From Dipetalonema caudispina (lineage: Eukaryota; Nematoda; Chromadorea; Rhabditida; Onchocercidae), in contig JABVXV010000228.1 of assembly GCA_013365325.1 (NCBI GenBank), positions 41,588 through 105,587 on the forward strand: a stretch of DNA of 64,000 nucleotides, read 5' to 3'. A program made the position numbers and the translations under genes. The notes under the pieces were generated by a model. The model did no database searches. It was not told the DNA's origin and saw nothing but the letters and a program-made list of their open reading frames with translations. The first letter of the stretch is position 1; each line of letters starts with the position of its first letter. Positions 12,359-25,600 of this stretch are shown here, in pieces.

Positions 12359-14720
12359 CTACAATGAACATTTAACAGATGAAGTTTTGTTATTATACAT
12401 TTTTCTTCGAGATCTTCTAGATGGTACCGGTAAGCAAACACCATTTTCAGCCAGTGCTTCTGCTTGACTTAAAGCAACTTGATCATAATTTGCTGGTTGA
12501 AATCTTACCTAAAATTTTAATTAAAACAGAAATACGTAGGAAGATTCGAAAATCACCGGTGTTCCAAACAAAGCAGCGCTGTCAGCGAAGAAATTCTCAT
12601 CATATACTTTCAATTTTTATCAAATTTATACACTTTAAGCTGATGAAAGTCATACTTTGATGCCCTTACATAAATCCATGATTCTCAGATACTGATCGTA
12701 ATACCTCACGTGAGAACCATTAGCTTTCAACCACTGACGTGAATGGTGAACCAAAAAAGAGACACAGTCAGTACGAAGGACAATACTGTGGTAATTTTGA
12801 TCCACGGCCTAAAAATCCCTTTTTAGGAAAAGACTATAACATCATGCAGAATTTAAAGAAAAATCACAAATACCTTCAAGCGGTTCACATTTACTTCAAA
12901 TGAAAATAATAACACGGATTTAAACTTCGTGGTCACCTGTTGAAGAGCGTCAATTATAGCTTGTAACTGACATCGAACCAAAGTTACTGGATAAAAATTA
13001 TAACGCCTTCCGGTACCTAATTCTTGTGCATGTGGCCAGTAAACACCATAACCTGCTTTCATGTACTTTTTTTCATTTCCTTCGATGTGTAAAACGCCAC
13101 AAGTATAGACAATAGGAACACTGTCACCCAATAGGTTTTTGGAAACACTAAAAAGAAACAGTTTAGCAAAAAGGATCGGTCCACCAAATAAATCTAAATT
13201 GTTTCAAGACCCACTACGAATACATCCTTGATGCAGATTAGTCAGACTTTTAAACATTTCTCATGCTTACTAATTTTTCGAATCCACTGCGGATGACGTT
13301 TCCGGCACAAATAAACCTGAAATTATATGGATGGAGATTTTTGACCAATGACATGACAAAGTACAACATGACTTTAACCATAAATTACTACAATAATCTA
13401 GTCATTCAGTATTCAGAGTGATAGATCGACTGCAACTTTGCATTGGAAATTTGCTATCAATAAAATATCAGCATTCTGGAAGAGATTTATAAAGTAAGAA
13501 CAAAAATTAAATCAGCGAAAATTTCATTTAACTTACAAATTCTGCAGACCGTTACTAATCTAATAATGACTGCAAATTCCTACTGCTGTTATTACCAATT
13601 ACTGTGCAATAAATTTGTGCGAAATATTTATCCCTTACCCCTTTTTTTCCTCTGCACTTTCGTCGAAGTTGTTTCGGATGAAGTTTCTGGAGTGAGCTTG
13701 TTTTCCGGAACTATATCAGATTTCCGTTGGCTTTCTCCCTTGCCCATTAAATTTTTTAAAAATCTCTTGGTTGTTTCGTCAATAGAAGAACCATACTCGA
13801 TCGTTGCCTAAAAAGTTTGTATTATTTACTTCCATAACATTAAGCAAAAACGCAAGAAGGATTCATTGAAGTTCTTTTGAAATGATAATTAAATCATACA
13901 ACATGTTTGCCTTAACTTGATTTGAATCAACTTTAATAAATATGGAGATGGTCAATATTCAACTGTCGATAAGATACATGTTAAAGATTCGCCCTTGATA
14001 AAAAAAGAATTAGAGATCGGACCGTCGGCAAAAATACAGTGCTAAAGTGATGTGTTCATACATCGATCATGTGCAGCAACCGATATAAATCTTCGGCTTC
14101 TGCGGAGCAGGAACTAAACGTCATCGACTTTTGTCGCAGAAATTCATCCAGACTCCACCATAATGGCGTTTTACCAAAATGCTTCCAAACAAATTTCGAA
14201 TTCGTAACAATACGGACACGTGGTAAATTCATTTGAAAAACTGCCTGCAATACTACGATCCTAAAATTCAAACAACGACATCTGAGCTATCACGACTTCA
14301 AGCCTAGAATAAAATTACGGTAAAATTTGTTGGAATAAAAAATTAAAAATGTCAGAGAATGGCATACTTGTTTCAGAGCTAAACACACGGCTTCAATTTC
14401 AGCCTTCGTTATTGACTTTCTTGGATGCTCCTAGAAAGAAATGTTACATCACATTTTAGATTTTTTTTTTAAGCAGTATTCATACCGCTTGATAATAATT
14501 ACAGAAAGTTTTGGCATTTTTTACTTACGAAGAAGTCTATCAGAATTATTCAAAATGAACAATAAAAAAGAGCACCTTGAATCGATTACATTCGCTACTA
14601 TCATCCCAATAAACTGCTACAATCGGATTTTTGGAATTGCCAGGAGTATGCGCGAAAACTTTCACAACTGGAACACTGGAAGAAATAGCAGAAGTAAACA
14701 AGAATTTTGATAATTTTAAA
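12359..14720 (-). CDS. Tandem RNase H-fold protein, catalytic residues degenerate (5' incomplete)
   Basis: Exons 14576-14675 (or from 14720), 14368-14430, 14062-14244, 13639-13807, 13271-13316, 12937-13147, 12710-12808 and 12359-12508 all join in phase, giving about 340 residues plus an unresolved N-terminus. The RNase H1 fold occurs twice. Repeat 1 has AVYWDDSSE (first-strand Asp kept), TKAEIEAVCLAL (helix Glu kept), RIVTNSKFVW (third acid Asp replaced by Asn) and no clear fourth acid. Repeat 2 has IVYTCGV (Asp to Cys), VRCQLQAIIDAL (Glu to Gln), IVLRTDCVSFL (Asp kept), then WLKANG and QAEALAENG (Glu where the fourth Asp sits). A Ser/Thr-rich linker joins them. Known RNase H1 cuts RNA in RNA:DNA hybrids with four acidic residues; neither repeat has the full set. 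It may be a hybrid-binding pseudoenzyme, or the halves may complement each other; both are inference. It is not a retroelement: no reverse transcriptase motif is nearby and the repeats contain introns. Confidence 0.75.
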
Positions 14721-16698
14721 CTGAAATAATTCCACAAGTAAAAAACACCATTTATTATTGCTATTCTAAATTCATAATTTGAATAATCCAGTTAAATCGG
14801 TTCGTGATAATATAAGTTTTGTTGTATGTATAAATTCACAATTTTTGAACCATATTGTCTATTTGTTTTTATAATGTTTGCCTCTCTTAAGTCTAGTCTA
14901 GCATTCTACATCACACAATACGGACCTTTATTCTTAGCTTCCTTCCTACTTCAACGGACATTTAATTTTAGCCGTGAAAATATCAATTCACCTTAAGATC
15001 TCTTTTCACTGCAAGTTATCATCGGTGTGTTAATGCTTCAATTGAACTTCAATGTTCGGAAGAAAGCATCATGCATCGAAACGCAAAGAGAAAAGATAAG
15101 AGGAGAACATAATTTCTTAAAAATTTCAGGCAGCAAGATAAAATCATCCATGCTAACCGGTGAATAAGGATAGTTATCGTATTAACCGACAATAATTCAA
15201 TTAACAAACCCACAAAATCTAATGGTTCCATTGTATGACAACACATCTTTTCATATACAAATCATACAAATGCTTTAAACTTATGTAACAAAAAAAAAAA
15301 AAAAAAAAAAAAGAAATATTAGAAATTTAATACTCGTTCCAATTATTTGATGCTTCCGATGAATATAATGATTTGCTATCACCGTTTGAGGATGTATCCA
15401 GACGTCCACGCCCATGTCCTATATCGGTGCATAATGTCGATTGACGATTGGTAGTTACAATAGCAAATGTACGCTTCCTCATGATTGGATATGTTGAGAT
15501 GACAAATTGCTGTGGTTTTAACCAGTCTATAAGACGAAAAAACGATACAGCTCTCATTTGGAATGCTATCTTTCTTATTAGATTCTGAAAAAAATTCACT
15601 TAATTAAAATGAATTATATAATTATAATCAATTAAACTTTTATATTGAAATACCATTCCGAAATCATAACATAGTCGGATTGTTTCAATTCACTTCAGTT
15701 GCATGAGACCGAGATCTACATCATTGTCGCATGCAACGGCCTTGAAATAATAAGTCATGACTTGGAGGCAAAATCAGGATCATGTCATCCAAGGGCGGGT
15801 TTAAATATACTTCTTATTTCTTCTCTGATCTTGGTTCTTATGTTGTTGAGGGTATTTTACTTCACTTCTATTACATTATATCACTAATTATTTCGTTTAA
15901 TTGAATACTTAATTACTTGTTTTTGCACTTATTTACGTTATTGTTGAATGACTTGAATCGATTACATGTTTTATTACCCTTCTAATTGCTTTATTTAATT
16001 AATTATACGCTTATTTGCTGGATACTTCTATTTAGTACTATTATTCAGTTATTTAGGTATAAATTTCGCTCAAATTGTACTTCAGTTAAACATACTACAA
16101 CTCCTTGCAGAAATCTATCCTTATCTTGTTTTTGTGATCTTATTTCTCCTTTATCACTATTTCGTCCTTTTTTTTTCTTCATCACCACTTACATTCTTTT
16201 GAGTGTCGAATTTTCAATGCTGTAAAGCATATTTTTGGTGTATATATGCTGTTTCAGGTTTTAAACTTCCTGCACTCCTGTAATTTCTCGGGTTGATTAA
16301 TCACTGACCTCAAGGTTTTCGAATTACTCTAATTCCAGAGTATTTGCATTCAGTCCTTTGCTACATATATGTTTTACAAAATATCGAGTTTCCTTAAAAA
16401 ACAATAATGCAGGTGATTTGCTTACTTCGTATTCTTAAAATTAATTGAATGCTGCTCTGCATAGACCTCTTTCATAAGAAAAATCTCCTTCAAATTTGAT
16501 TAAATCCACCTCTGAGTTAGGAAATACTTAAATAATCTGGCTTATTCGGGTAGATATGGATTCATGCATACGCCTAGGTATGGGTGTTAGTCATCTTGGA
16601 AACTGTACGGAACTCATAAGGCAGTTATCAGGTCGATCTATTATCCTTGCATAAAGACTTATTCATAAAGTGCTTGGTAATAAAATTTATATTTTCAG
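14721..16698. other. Divergent 5' region between RNase H-like gene and ARID4
   Basis: This should contain the first exons and promoters of both flanking genes. Two minus-strand stretches look coding but could not be joined. One, near 15096-15165, reads DNYPYSPVSMDDFILLPEIF; the other is annotated separately at 15327-15592. The ARID4 start codon must also be here: an ATG at 16559 with a donor-like GTTAGT about 30 bases on joins the first sure exon in phase, but this is only one option. Confidence 0.35.
15327..15592 (-). CDS. Probable isolated exon, gene unassigned
   Basis: An open exon follows a strong acceptor (TTTTTTTCAG) and runs about 88 codons to a TAA. An ATG 8 codons in would start MRAVSFFRLIDWLKPQQF, which has the basic/hydrophobic look of a mitochondrial presequence; RNase H1 proteins often carry one, so it could be the 5' exon of the RNase H-like gene if a donor such as GTGATA near 15379 is used. 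It could equally be the last exon of a separate minus-strand gene. I found no in-phase partner exon on either side. Confidence 0.3.
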
Positions 16699-19600
16699 TC
16701 GGATGATCCTCCGTTTTTAAGTGTTGGCACTGAAGTTAGTGCGAAATTTAAGGGAGCATTTTGTGAAGCTAAAGTAAAACGTATGACGAAATCTGTAAAA
16801 TGTAAAGTAAGTGAATGACGCTAATCTATATGAAAATTAAAGCTTCTCTATATTTGGTGTACAACCTCCTAATTCTTTTTCATTTTTGTATTTATAGATC
16901 AGAGATCTAAATATTTTGATTCTAAAAAGATCATGTATTATATACATATATATGCATACATGTATCCGAAGTATATTTCTGATGGAAATTGAGGCTTCAG
17001 ATAATAAAAAGAGATCATGATCAGTTTTTAGCATTCCTAGTACTTTTAAAATAAAAAACAAGCTTATCTTTTTTCACAATTTGTAGATCTTACTGAAAAC
17101 ACCACCATATGGTACTATATTCGCCGACCATACCGAAATAAAGGGTTCTTTGGAAGTTAACCAACAAGTTGAAGTTGTACAGGGGAAAGCCACTTATAAA
17201 GGCGTTATACAGAATATTAAGGATAACAGTATATATGTTGTTGGTGAGTATTTTTTTCATTGTTTGTATTGTTGATCCATTTCACAGTTCTTACATTTCA
17301 GTGATTGAGTCACAAAAAACTGAAACTACGATTATTGATTTTTATGGGAAATTAAATCAGAATTAATGCTATTCTGGACGATTAGAGAGTTTTGAATTTA
17401 GCTGAAAAGACACCACTATGGTCTGCTAATGATACAGTTTTTAGTCTTTAATGATGGTGACGAAAGACAGTTACGACGTACACAGGTGTGCATCAAAGGT
17501 GCGAAACATTTTAATGAAGACGTCAATTTGGATGCAATGCCGCTGTACAAACCAGAATCATTTAGTAGTCCAGTAGTTCTTGATGATCGAAGAGGAAAAC
17601 AAAAAAGGTTTTTTCTATCAATCTTAAATATACTGCAAAGTAATTTATCGGCACAGAATGAATTAACACAGCATGAAACGATTGTACTGGTATCATTCTA
17701 ATCAGTTAGGATACTGATATCATATCCTAACTTGCTTACAAATAATTTTCCGTTTAATATAGCAGGCGTTATTTATAATGATGACCCAAATTTCTCATCA
17801 GTTGTTACAGAAACAGTAAGAATGAAAAAAGAAAGAAGACTAACACAAAGGCTTAAAATCGGAAATGAGATACGCACCCTAACATCAGTTCTTCTCCCAT
17901 TATGTAGTAGTTTGCACCTTTGGCACATATGCTGCATTTTAAAGATTCCTTTCAAAACTAGGGTGACAACAGATACTGCGTGGTTTCTTTGAAGTGAATG
18001 GTTGGAATGTGCGACACAGTTACCAGTTCAAATTCATGAATGTCACACGTCATTTATTTATGCTAAGAAGAGAAATAAAAGTTAAGTAGAAAGACTGGAA
18101 AGACTGTCAGCTATAAATTGTGTTGATGATGAATTCTGTCAAGGTGCCAGACTTCCATCGTAAGGTGTTCGTTGGATTTTCTGTTATCGTCCTTCTATAA
18201 CGATAACAGTCGCTGTAGCTTTTCTTCCCTCCTAACACATGTCATACATTGTCCGTAGTAAGAAGACTTTTCTCTTTATGTCTCTCTCTACTTAACAACA
18301 TTTTCGCGGAGTTCTCTCTTTTATGTTGGTTGTGTCTCGACCTTCATTTTCTCAATATTTCAATATTTCTTGTTCCTTCTATTTTACCTTTGATCAAAGA
18401 GTATAGCAGAGATGGAAAATTCAATTTTGCCTTATCTAATCGCGTAGTTAAAGAATATTAACAAATTGTGGAAGTGGTAATGCTGGGAGAAAGTGGGTTT
18501 TGTTGGAAAATATCCGTCACCCATTCGTTCACGTTCTTCCTCTGGTTCTCTTTCTCCTTTTTCCTCTGCTTTAGGACAGTTGAAGGACATCAGTTATCCG
18601 GTTTCCCCTCCCATTCCTTTTTCTTATCAATGTTTCATTCGATCAATAAAATTCCAACTTTGTATATTTTACGCAAAAGCGAATTTTGCTCTTTTTCTTC
18701 TTCATTTCACTTTTGTAGGACTGTACTCTTTCTTTGTCCCTTCATGTCGTGCAAAATACATGTTTTGCATCCAATAACCTAACCACGAGCACCACATCGC
18801 TGTCAATATTGCAACCTGTTGGAACACATCTATTGCATCATTTATCGCGTGAAACTGCGGGAAACAAACATCTGTTCTCTTTCATTCATCTGAAGTATGA
18901 GTGTATGATTGTTTGGGAAAGGATACGAAAGAGTAGAACGAAGGGATAACGATGCGTGTGCGCGAAATGAGTTATAGAGAATCAACATTCTGATCATAAT
19001 GATGTTTGCGAAATATTGTTAGCTTTCCGAGTGTTCAGTGATTTGTTTTTTTGCTCTTCCCAACATTTCCTTTTACTGCTGACATGTTTAGGACAGTAGT
19101 GCAATTAGGTCAGATGCTTGTCTTCAAGTGACATATTTCTTCGTATATTCTCCATCGCAAGTTATGCCATCCACTGGTGGTGAAATGGCTTGTGTCATCG
19201 TACCTTCGAGACAGCTCACTATAACAACTTGATTTTTGGAATGTTTCATTTAGTATCTGTTGCATACACTTCATATACAATAACATCATCAATTAATAGT
19301 GTGTTCACAGACAGGCTTTTTGTTTTTGTTTTCTTTTCTAGTCAAGAACACCAGCATTAATACTTAGTTCTAAACGATTGAAAGTGTGTTAACAATGATA
19401 TGCACCATAAAAGCTGAGTTGCATTTCGTCTAGTCAAAATGCACTGCGCGCATCCAGCATGCCACTGCATCTTGAGTGTTATGTAAATGAATTTTATGCA
19501 TAGGAGAAATTTGGAACAATCAAAACAGCAGCGACAGCAATCAACATCAGCAAGTGCTGGAGATAAGGAAGATGGTGGGGAACACGGTAACGATGCGACG

Positions 19601-22600
19601 TCCAGTGAAGACGGTTCAGCACTTGAAAGTACTACTTGCACTACCCTATCTGACACCAGTAATAGTATCAGTGAAGCTGTAACTGTTCCTGCACAGCCTG
19701 GTCGTACGCTCCGTACTCGTCGATTAACATCAAAATCAGTTCCAAGACGTTTGCGCAGTACACGTAGGGAGTTTACATCATTCTACAGACAGAGTGATAG
19801 TGATCGTGATTTGAAAAATGGCGATGATGAGGATGACGATAACAATAATAATGACGATGATGGCAACGGTTCGGGGAGTTCGAGGATGCGTCGTTTTGCG
19901 CGACTGCCGAAACCGTCAGTTTCACGCATGATTGCCGATAAAATCCTCACCAAATCTATTGCACGAACACGTAAAAAGCGTTATGCAGCAGCAGTTGCCA
20001 CGGATGCGTTGAAACGTATAAAAGAATCAAGTAGCACTGGTGGTAAGCGTAGGTTAGGTGAAGACGATGATGGTAACTATGATAAAGATGATAGCAATAA
20101 TATTGATGATGATGATGATGGTGATGATGATAATGATGATGGTGATAATAATGATGGCGATGACGAGGTTGACGATACAGATAAGGAAAAAGGAAGAACA
20201 CATGCACGAAAAAAGCATTGCAGTAGTGATGATAATGATGATGATAAATCCCATCCAAGTGATAAAAAGATGGACGTGATAAGTGGCAGTGGTACAAGCC
20301 GGAAGAGCGAACGGAAACGACAAGGACTTCGAGATAAAGAAGTGGAACCGATGACAAAGAAAAGGTCGAAAGATATTGATGATACGAAGAAGGTAAGATT
20401 TCTCTTGCTTTTTCCGGTAAAGTGCAATAATATCAGTTTTAGAAATCAAATTTTTTTGAATTTGTTTCAAACATTTGAAGAGTGATAGCAAATTCGAAAA
20501 GTTTTTTCTAGGCATGTTATGGCTTTTTCCCAAAATTGTTGACAGTATTAGTAATATGAAAATTTCATTTCAGTTGTATAAGACTGGAAGTGTTGTGGCA
20601 GTATATGAGGATGCTACGCGTAAGGGTAAGTGGACACCGGCGGTTGTCGTTGCGGAAGTATCATTCAAAGCTGCAACAAAGGGAACTGTAAATATCTGCA
20701 AAAGTGATATCTTGTTGCGAAGCTTCAAGGATTCAAAATAGTACGTTTCAAATATTGAAATTATAATGTTTCAACAGTTACCCGAAAAAGAAATCCCATT
20801 TAAATATTCTAGGAGAATAAATATTAGAAATAAATTGCTAAATGCTGCTGTAATGTTTAAGTGGGTAGTAAGAACGATCATACATCTAATTCAACAGTGG
20901 ACTGAGCGGTATGATGGCTGGTACCGTCTATCTTTGCTTGGCTGAAATAGCTTCTATTGTACTTCTGACTACAGATGTGGTGCTATACTAAATTATTGGA
21001 AAGCCTTGGTTTTGGCAATTTAGAAGATTCTTCGAAAGATTCTTCAAATTCTCCATGTGTTTATATTTGTATTGCATTTTGTCTTGTAGGAAAAACAACA
21101 GTTAATTTATTTCTCCAAATTTTAAATTGGTTTATTTTTTAGCTTTGCTTGTCCGGTGAGTAAATTGTCTTCACCGGGCATTTCAGTTCTCAAGTTTGCT
21201 GATTCATCGCCTAAAGCCGCTATGGATCGAGCTCTCGCTTTCGCCGAAAAAGGTAAGTAAATTTATAATGTGTAGCTGATTTTCTCTCCAATATTTGTAT
21301 TTGTATGGTTTGCGAAGTTAATGAAGGTTGTTTTTTAGAAATTTTTCCGGCAGGATGGGAAAGATCACAAATTTATGACGATGATGTGCGATCTAAGAAA
21401 CGGGAGCGTAGATCCTCTTCGATTGATCAAAAAAAGCGTTCGGAAGCTTCCGGAAAAGCGAAACGAGAAATTGAGAAGAAAACGTGCGTTAAATTTCTGT
21501 CTAAAATGCATGAAATACGATAATGATATTTCATTGGCGTTATTACAACCATTAACTTCTGTGTTGAAATGCAGTGCTTTTTGCAGTTCAGCTGAGAGTA
21601 GCTCTTCAGAGAGCGAAAGCAGCACTGATGAAGAGTACGGCGAAGAAAGAGATCAGTTTACTGCTCAGTTATATAAGTTCCATGAAGAAAGAGGTTTTCT
21701 TTACATATTACATTATAGGAATTTGAAGTATGTAGGGTTTCATCAGGATTGCGTTTTCGTTTTCCAGAATAAATTTGAAATTGTAAGAGTTTTCCAGAAT
21801 AAATTTAAAATTGTAAGAGAGAGTGATCAGTATGAGGAGAAATCTAATGAACCGAATATTTGTTAGATAAAAAATAAAAAATTTATGAAATTACATTTAA
21901 ATCGGTTTTATTGAAGTCATTTGAAGCTTTAGCATATTCGGCTACAATTTCTCTGCAGGAACTCCAATTAACCGAGCACCAATACTTGGTGGAAAAGACA
22001 TAGACATGTTTCGATTGTATAATGTGGTTCAACGGTATGGTGGAAAAAAACGTGTCACCGAAAACAATCAGTGGAAGTTGATTTTGCGAAAAATGCATTT
22101 GGAAGGATGTCCAGGGGCAACTTCGGTTACTGTTAAAAATGCCTATTCGAGGTGAGTAACCATTTTCTTATGAATGGAATATGAAATCACTAAGCCTCTA
22201 CTGTCTCGATTTTGTTTTTTCCAGATACTTGGACCATTTTAACTCATTTTACCGAAATTTGGGTATTTCGAGCTGGTTGTCTACTCCAACACCGTCAACT
22301 TCCAGTCGTAGTGAACGTCCAAATCGTTTGTTAGACCGTCATAATATACAGGTTCGGGTTTATTGCCACCGGTAAAATTTTCTGTTAGTTGTGCTCGTGT
22401 TTCTATGGAGTAAGCGTAATTTTGTAGTTGCAAAGAAGGAAATGGGCATTAATGGCAACGAAGAAAAAAGAAAAGCTGCAAAAAGAAAGCACAACTAAGG
22501 GAAAAGCAGCGAAACGGGAAAAAGATGAGGGAGTTTCACGTACGAGAAAAGAAAAAGTAAAAAAAGACGAGCGAAGTGTGACGAAATCTGATGTCAGCGA

Positions 22601-25600
22601 AGATGACGATAAAATGAAGGGGCATGTAATTTTGTAACTTTTATTTTCTCGAATATTTTTTTTTTTTTTTTTTTATGATCATGAAATATATCGAGTGTTA
22701 CTGGCTTTCATTTTCACTTTTTGTTACTGTCTAGATGTGAGGATGAGAGCGGATGGACAGTATTAAAACTCGGCAGGCATGCTTCCAGAAACTTTAAGCA
22801 ATTTTACTTATTACAGTGAGACTTGTAGCCTGATAAGCGATAATGTTTCGTCTGGCTGTATCATTGATAAAAGATAAGTTAAACAAGCAGATATCCTGGT
22901 CATCGGATTAAATTTTAGAAAATTTAAAAATTGTAACCAACCAACACTCAACTTTTTTAGTGCACCATCCACATCATCACAGAGTTCAGCAACGTTACTT
23001 TGCTTATCACCTGGCAGTAAAGCAAAGTCCAAAACGAAAGATGAGGAAGAACAGGATAAAGGAAGTGTAAGCGATAGTGGAACAGTCGAAAGTACCAAAG
23101 AAAAAGGAAGTTTTAAGATTGAGAAGGAATCAAGCAAAGTTAAACACCGAGGTACAAAGAAAAAGGATAATGAAAAGGATGGAAATAAGTTCGTACTAGT
23201 TTAATTCTTAAAAGCTAAAGTGGAGACGTTAAACATGTTGTACCTAGATGTGTTACTTATTTGCTGACATAGTTTGACCATTTTCAGTTTTCATTTTCAA
23301 GAACTTTCATTAAAATAAACGACGATTAAAATTTTTGATAATATACTTATTATCAATAGTTTTAATTTTTTCCGTCTGTTAAAAGTTTGGCTCAGCTGGA
23401 AATTTCGCTAAATTTCTCTGCAGTCGAATTCTGTTTTAGAGATGAGCAACATTCTGGCTCGAAAGCTTCCGATATTGACAAGAAGATTAAAGTAACAAAG
23501 GTATTTTGTAATGCGTTCTTATGTTGAGATCATTTTATGGATTTTTTCCTCCTCTGTTTCATATTTTTTCTTATTGTTTCTCATTTTGAAACTCGATTTG
23601 AGATTAGCAAACCGGAGAAACCGTCTTCTGAGAGTTATATTAAACGAAAATCTCCAAGTATTATTTCAACATCTTCAAATGTCGATCAGGGAGTTAGCGG
23701 AAGCGATGATGAAGGTTTGCTTGTTTCTTTTCATTAGATCGCAACGTTGCATAACCTTAAATTTTTGGAATTGCGGAACAGGATACTGATGTTATAAAAA
23801 ATCACCATCAAGGAAAAGGTAGAATGATAGCTGTTGTGCAGGCTTTCGAAAAATTTCATTTTATTAGCAAAGTATTGTATGATTGATATTTGATTTTTAA
23901 GTTCCACAAGATTCTTAATATTATATTTCTATTTTCTAGCACACATTCGACAAATGCGTTTTAAAGAAGCCCGAAAGTTGACCGTTGGGGGAACTCGCTT
24001 TTCTGTTGAGCAAAAAGAATTATCGATAAGCAAGCGGGATGGAACTGCGCTAGGAAAAGATTCTGATATTCACCAAGCATTCAGAAAAGAAAAAGTCAAG
24101 GAAGGTGTACCATGGCTAAATTGTTCTGCAGCTACAGTGTAAGCTGTATCATTTTTAAACTTACTTTTTTTTTGGTAAGAATCCCAGAGAAAGGTCTATC
24201 TTTCGCAATTAAGAAAAACTGGTGGATATGTTCGTGGCGATCGTCATGGATATTGTAACAGTATTTGGGAACGTCTGGAATTCATTTCTTTGTTTGTGAT
24301 GTTACTTTTTGTTTATAATAATAAAAATACCTCTTTATAGCTTGACAAATTTCTACATGGGACAAAATGTAAAAGCTTATCATCACGGTCAGTGGTATGA
24401 TGCAAGAGTGATTACAGTGGGCAAAATTTCACATAGCGATGTCCTCTCTTCGATGATGGATTTCGAGGCGAGGTTTGTACCCCATTTCATGTTTCAGGAA
24501 TATTCATTCTCGAAGACTAAAAATAATTTCAGAAACTAACCCATTTATAGTTATTTGATGAAGTTTGTGGTGTGAAGTGTATCGATATTCTTTGACCCGA
24601 CTGTGCGTCGCTTTTTAATAAGAAACTCAAGTGATTTTAAGATGCAAAGCCATCAATGAGTCAATGGATTGCGATGAAAAAGAACGAAAAGAAGCGCTGA
24701 CAAGGGCATCGGCACGCTTAAATGATCGGTTAGAAGGTATTCTCCGGGAAATGACATGTTGTGTACATTATCTTGGATGGAATTCCCGCTACGATGAGTG
24801 GGTGGAGTTAATCAAGATTAAAGTGCATGAAAAAGTTAGTGTTTCAAGTCCTTTGTGTTAATTTCAAATTCGAATGCAGAACATGAAATATTTAGCATAG
24901 TATTTATTTGTTAGAAAGGGTTATGATGAGAAATAGCTAAAAGTAATTTTACACCCAAGTCCAAACTAATTTTTAGGACCAGAAACTATCGGAAGAACAG
25001 TTTTTATCGATTGCTTCGGATAAATTAAGTGCGCCAACTCTTGAAGCAGCCGTAGCATGGCGCTCTTCTGTTGATCCAGCCAAACTTTTGGCAACTGAAG
25101 TGTGTAGTAGTGGAATGAGGTTAGTAAAAGCAGATTATTACTCATTTTGTTGTGGTTTAAGGACACGATATTAGTAAATGGAAGGGATACGTATTATAGT
25201 TTATAGCTTATCGCTGATTTGAAGCCGAGAGTGAGAATGTGGTAGTTTACTTGAAAGATATGTAGTTTTTTTTTTATGTTACTGAAAATTTAGAGTGAGA
25301 AAAAGGAAGGCCAGTTCAGTTCGGGTAAGAATTCAGAGCAGGAAGAAGTAAGTAGAATTGCCATCTATTGTAATAACATTGAGTTGAGAAAGTTGTTGAG
25401 AACTTTTTAATCGAGTATGAAATGGCGAGAACTCTTTTTTATATTGAAAAAACTTTTAATTTATGATTGAATATCGGATTTCACCGAAGGCTGCGGAAAA
25501 TATATCTGTAGATTTGTTTGCTTCATTCAATCTCATTGTCATGAATGTATTGTCGTTTTTAGACCTCGGCGACTATCGCATACCCACGAACATGTTATAC

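Noticed and set aside
12359..14720. RNase H-like gene as a retrotransposon remnant
   Set aside because: The domains are split by several normal introns with consistent phases, and there are no reverse transcriptase, integrase or terminal repeat signals around them.
18468..18782. Two overlapping 94-104 codon open frames inside the large ARID4 intron as a nested gene
   Set aside because: The predicted proteins are Phe/Ser-rich low complexity, overlap in two frames and have no splice context or recognised motif.
20054..20533. 159-codon minus-strand open frame rich in Ile and other long antisense frames
   Set aside because: They mirror the GAT repeat of the ARID4 coding exon on the other strand.
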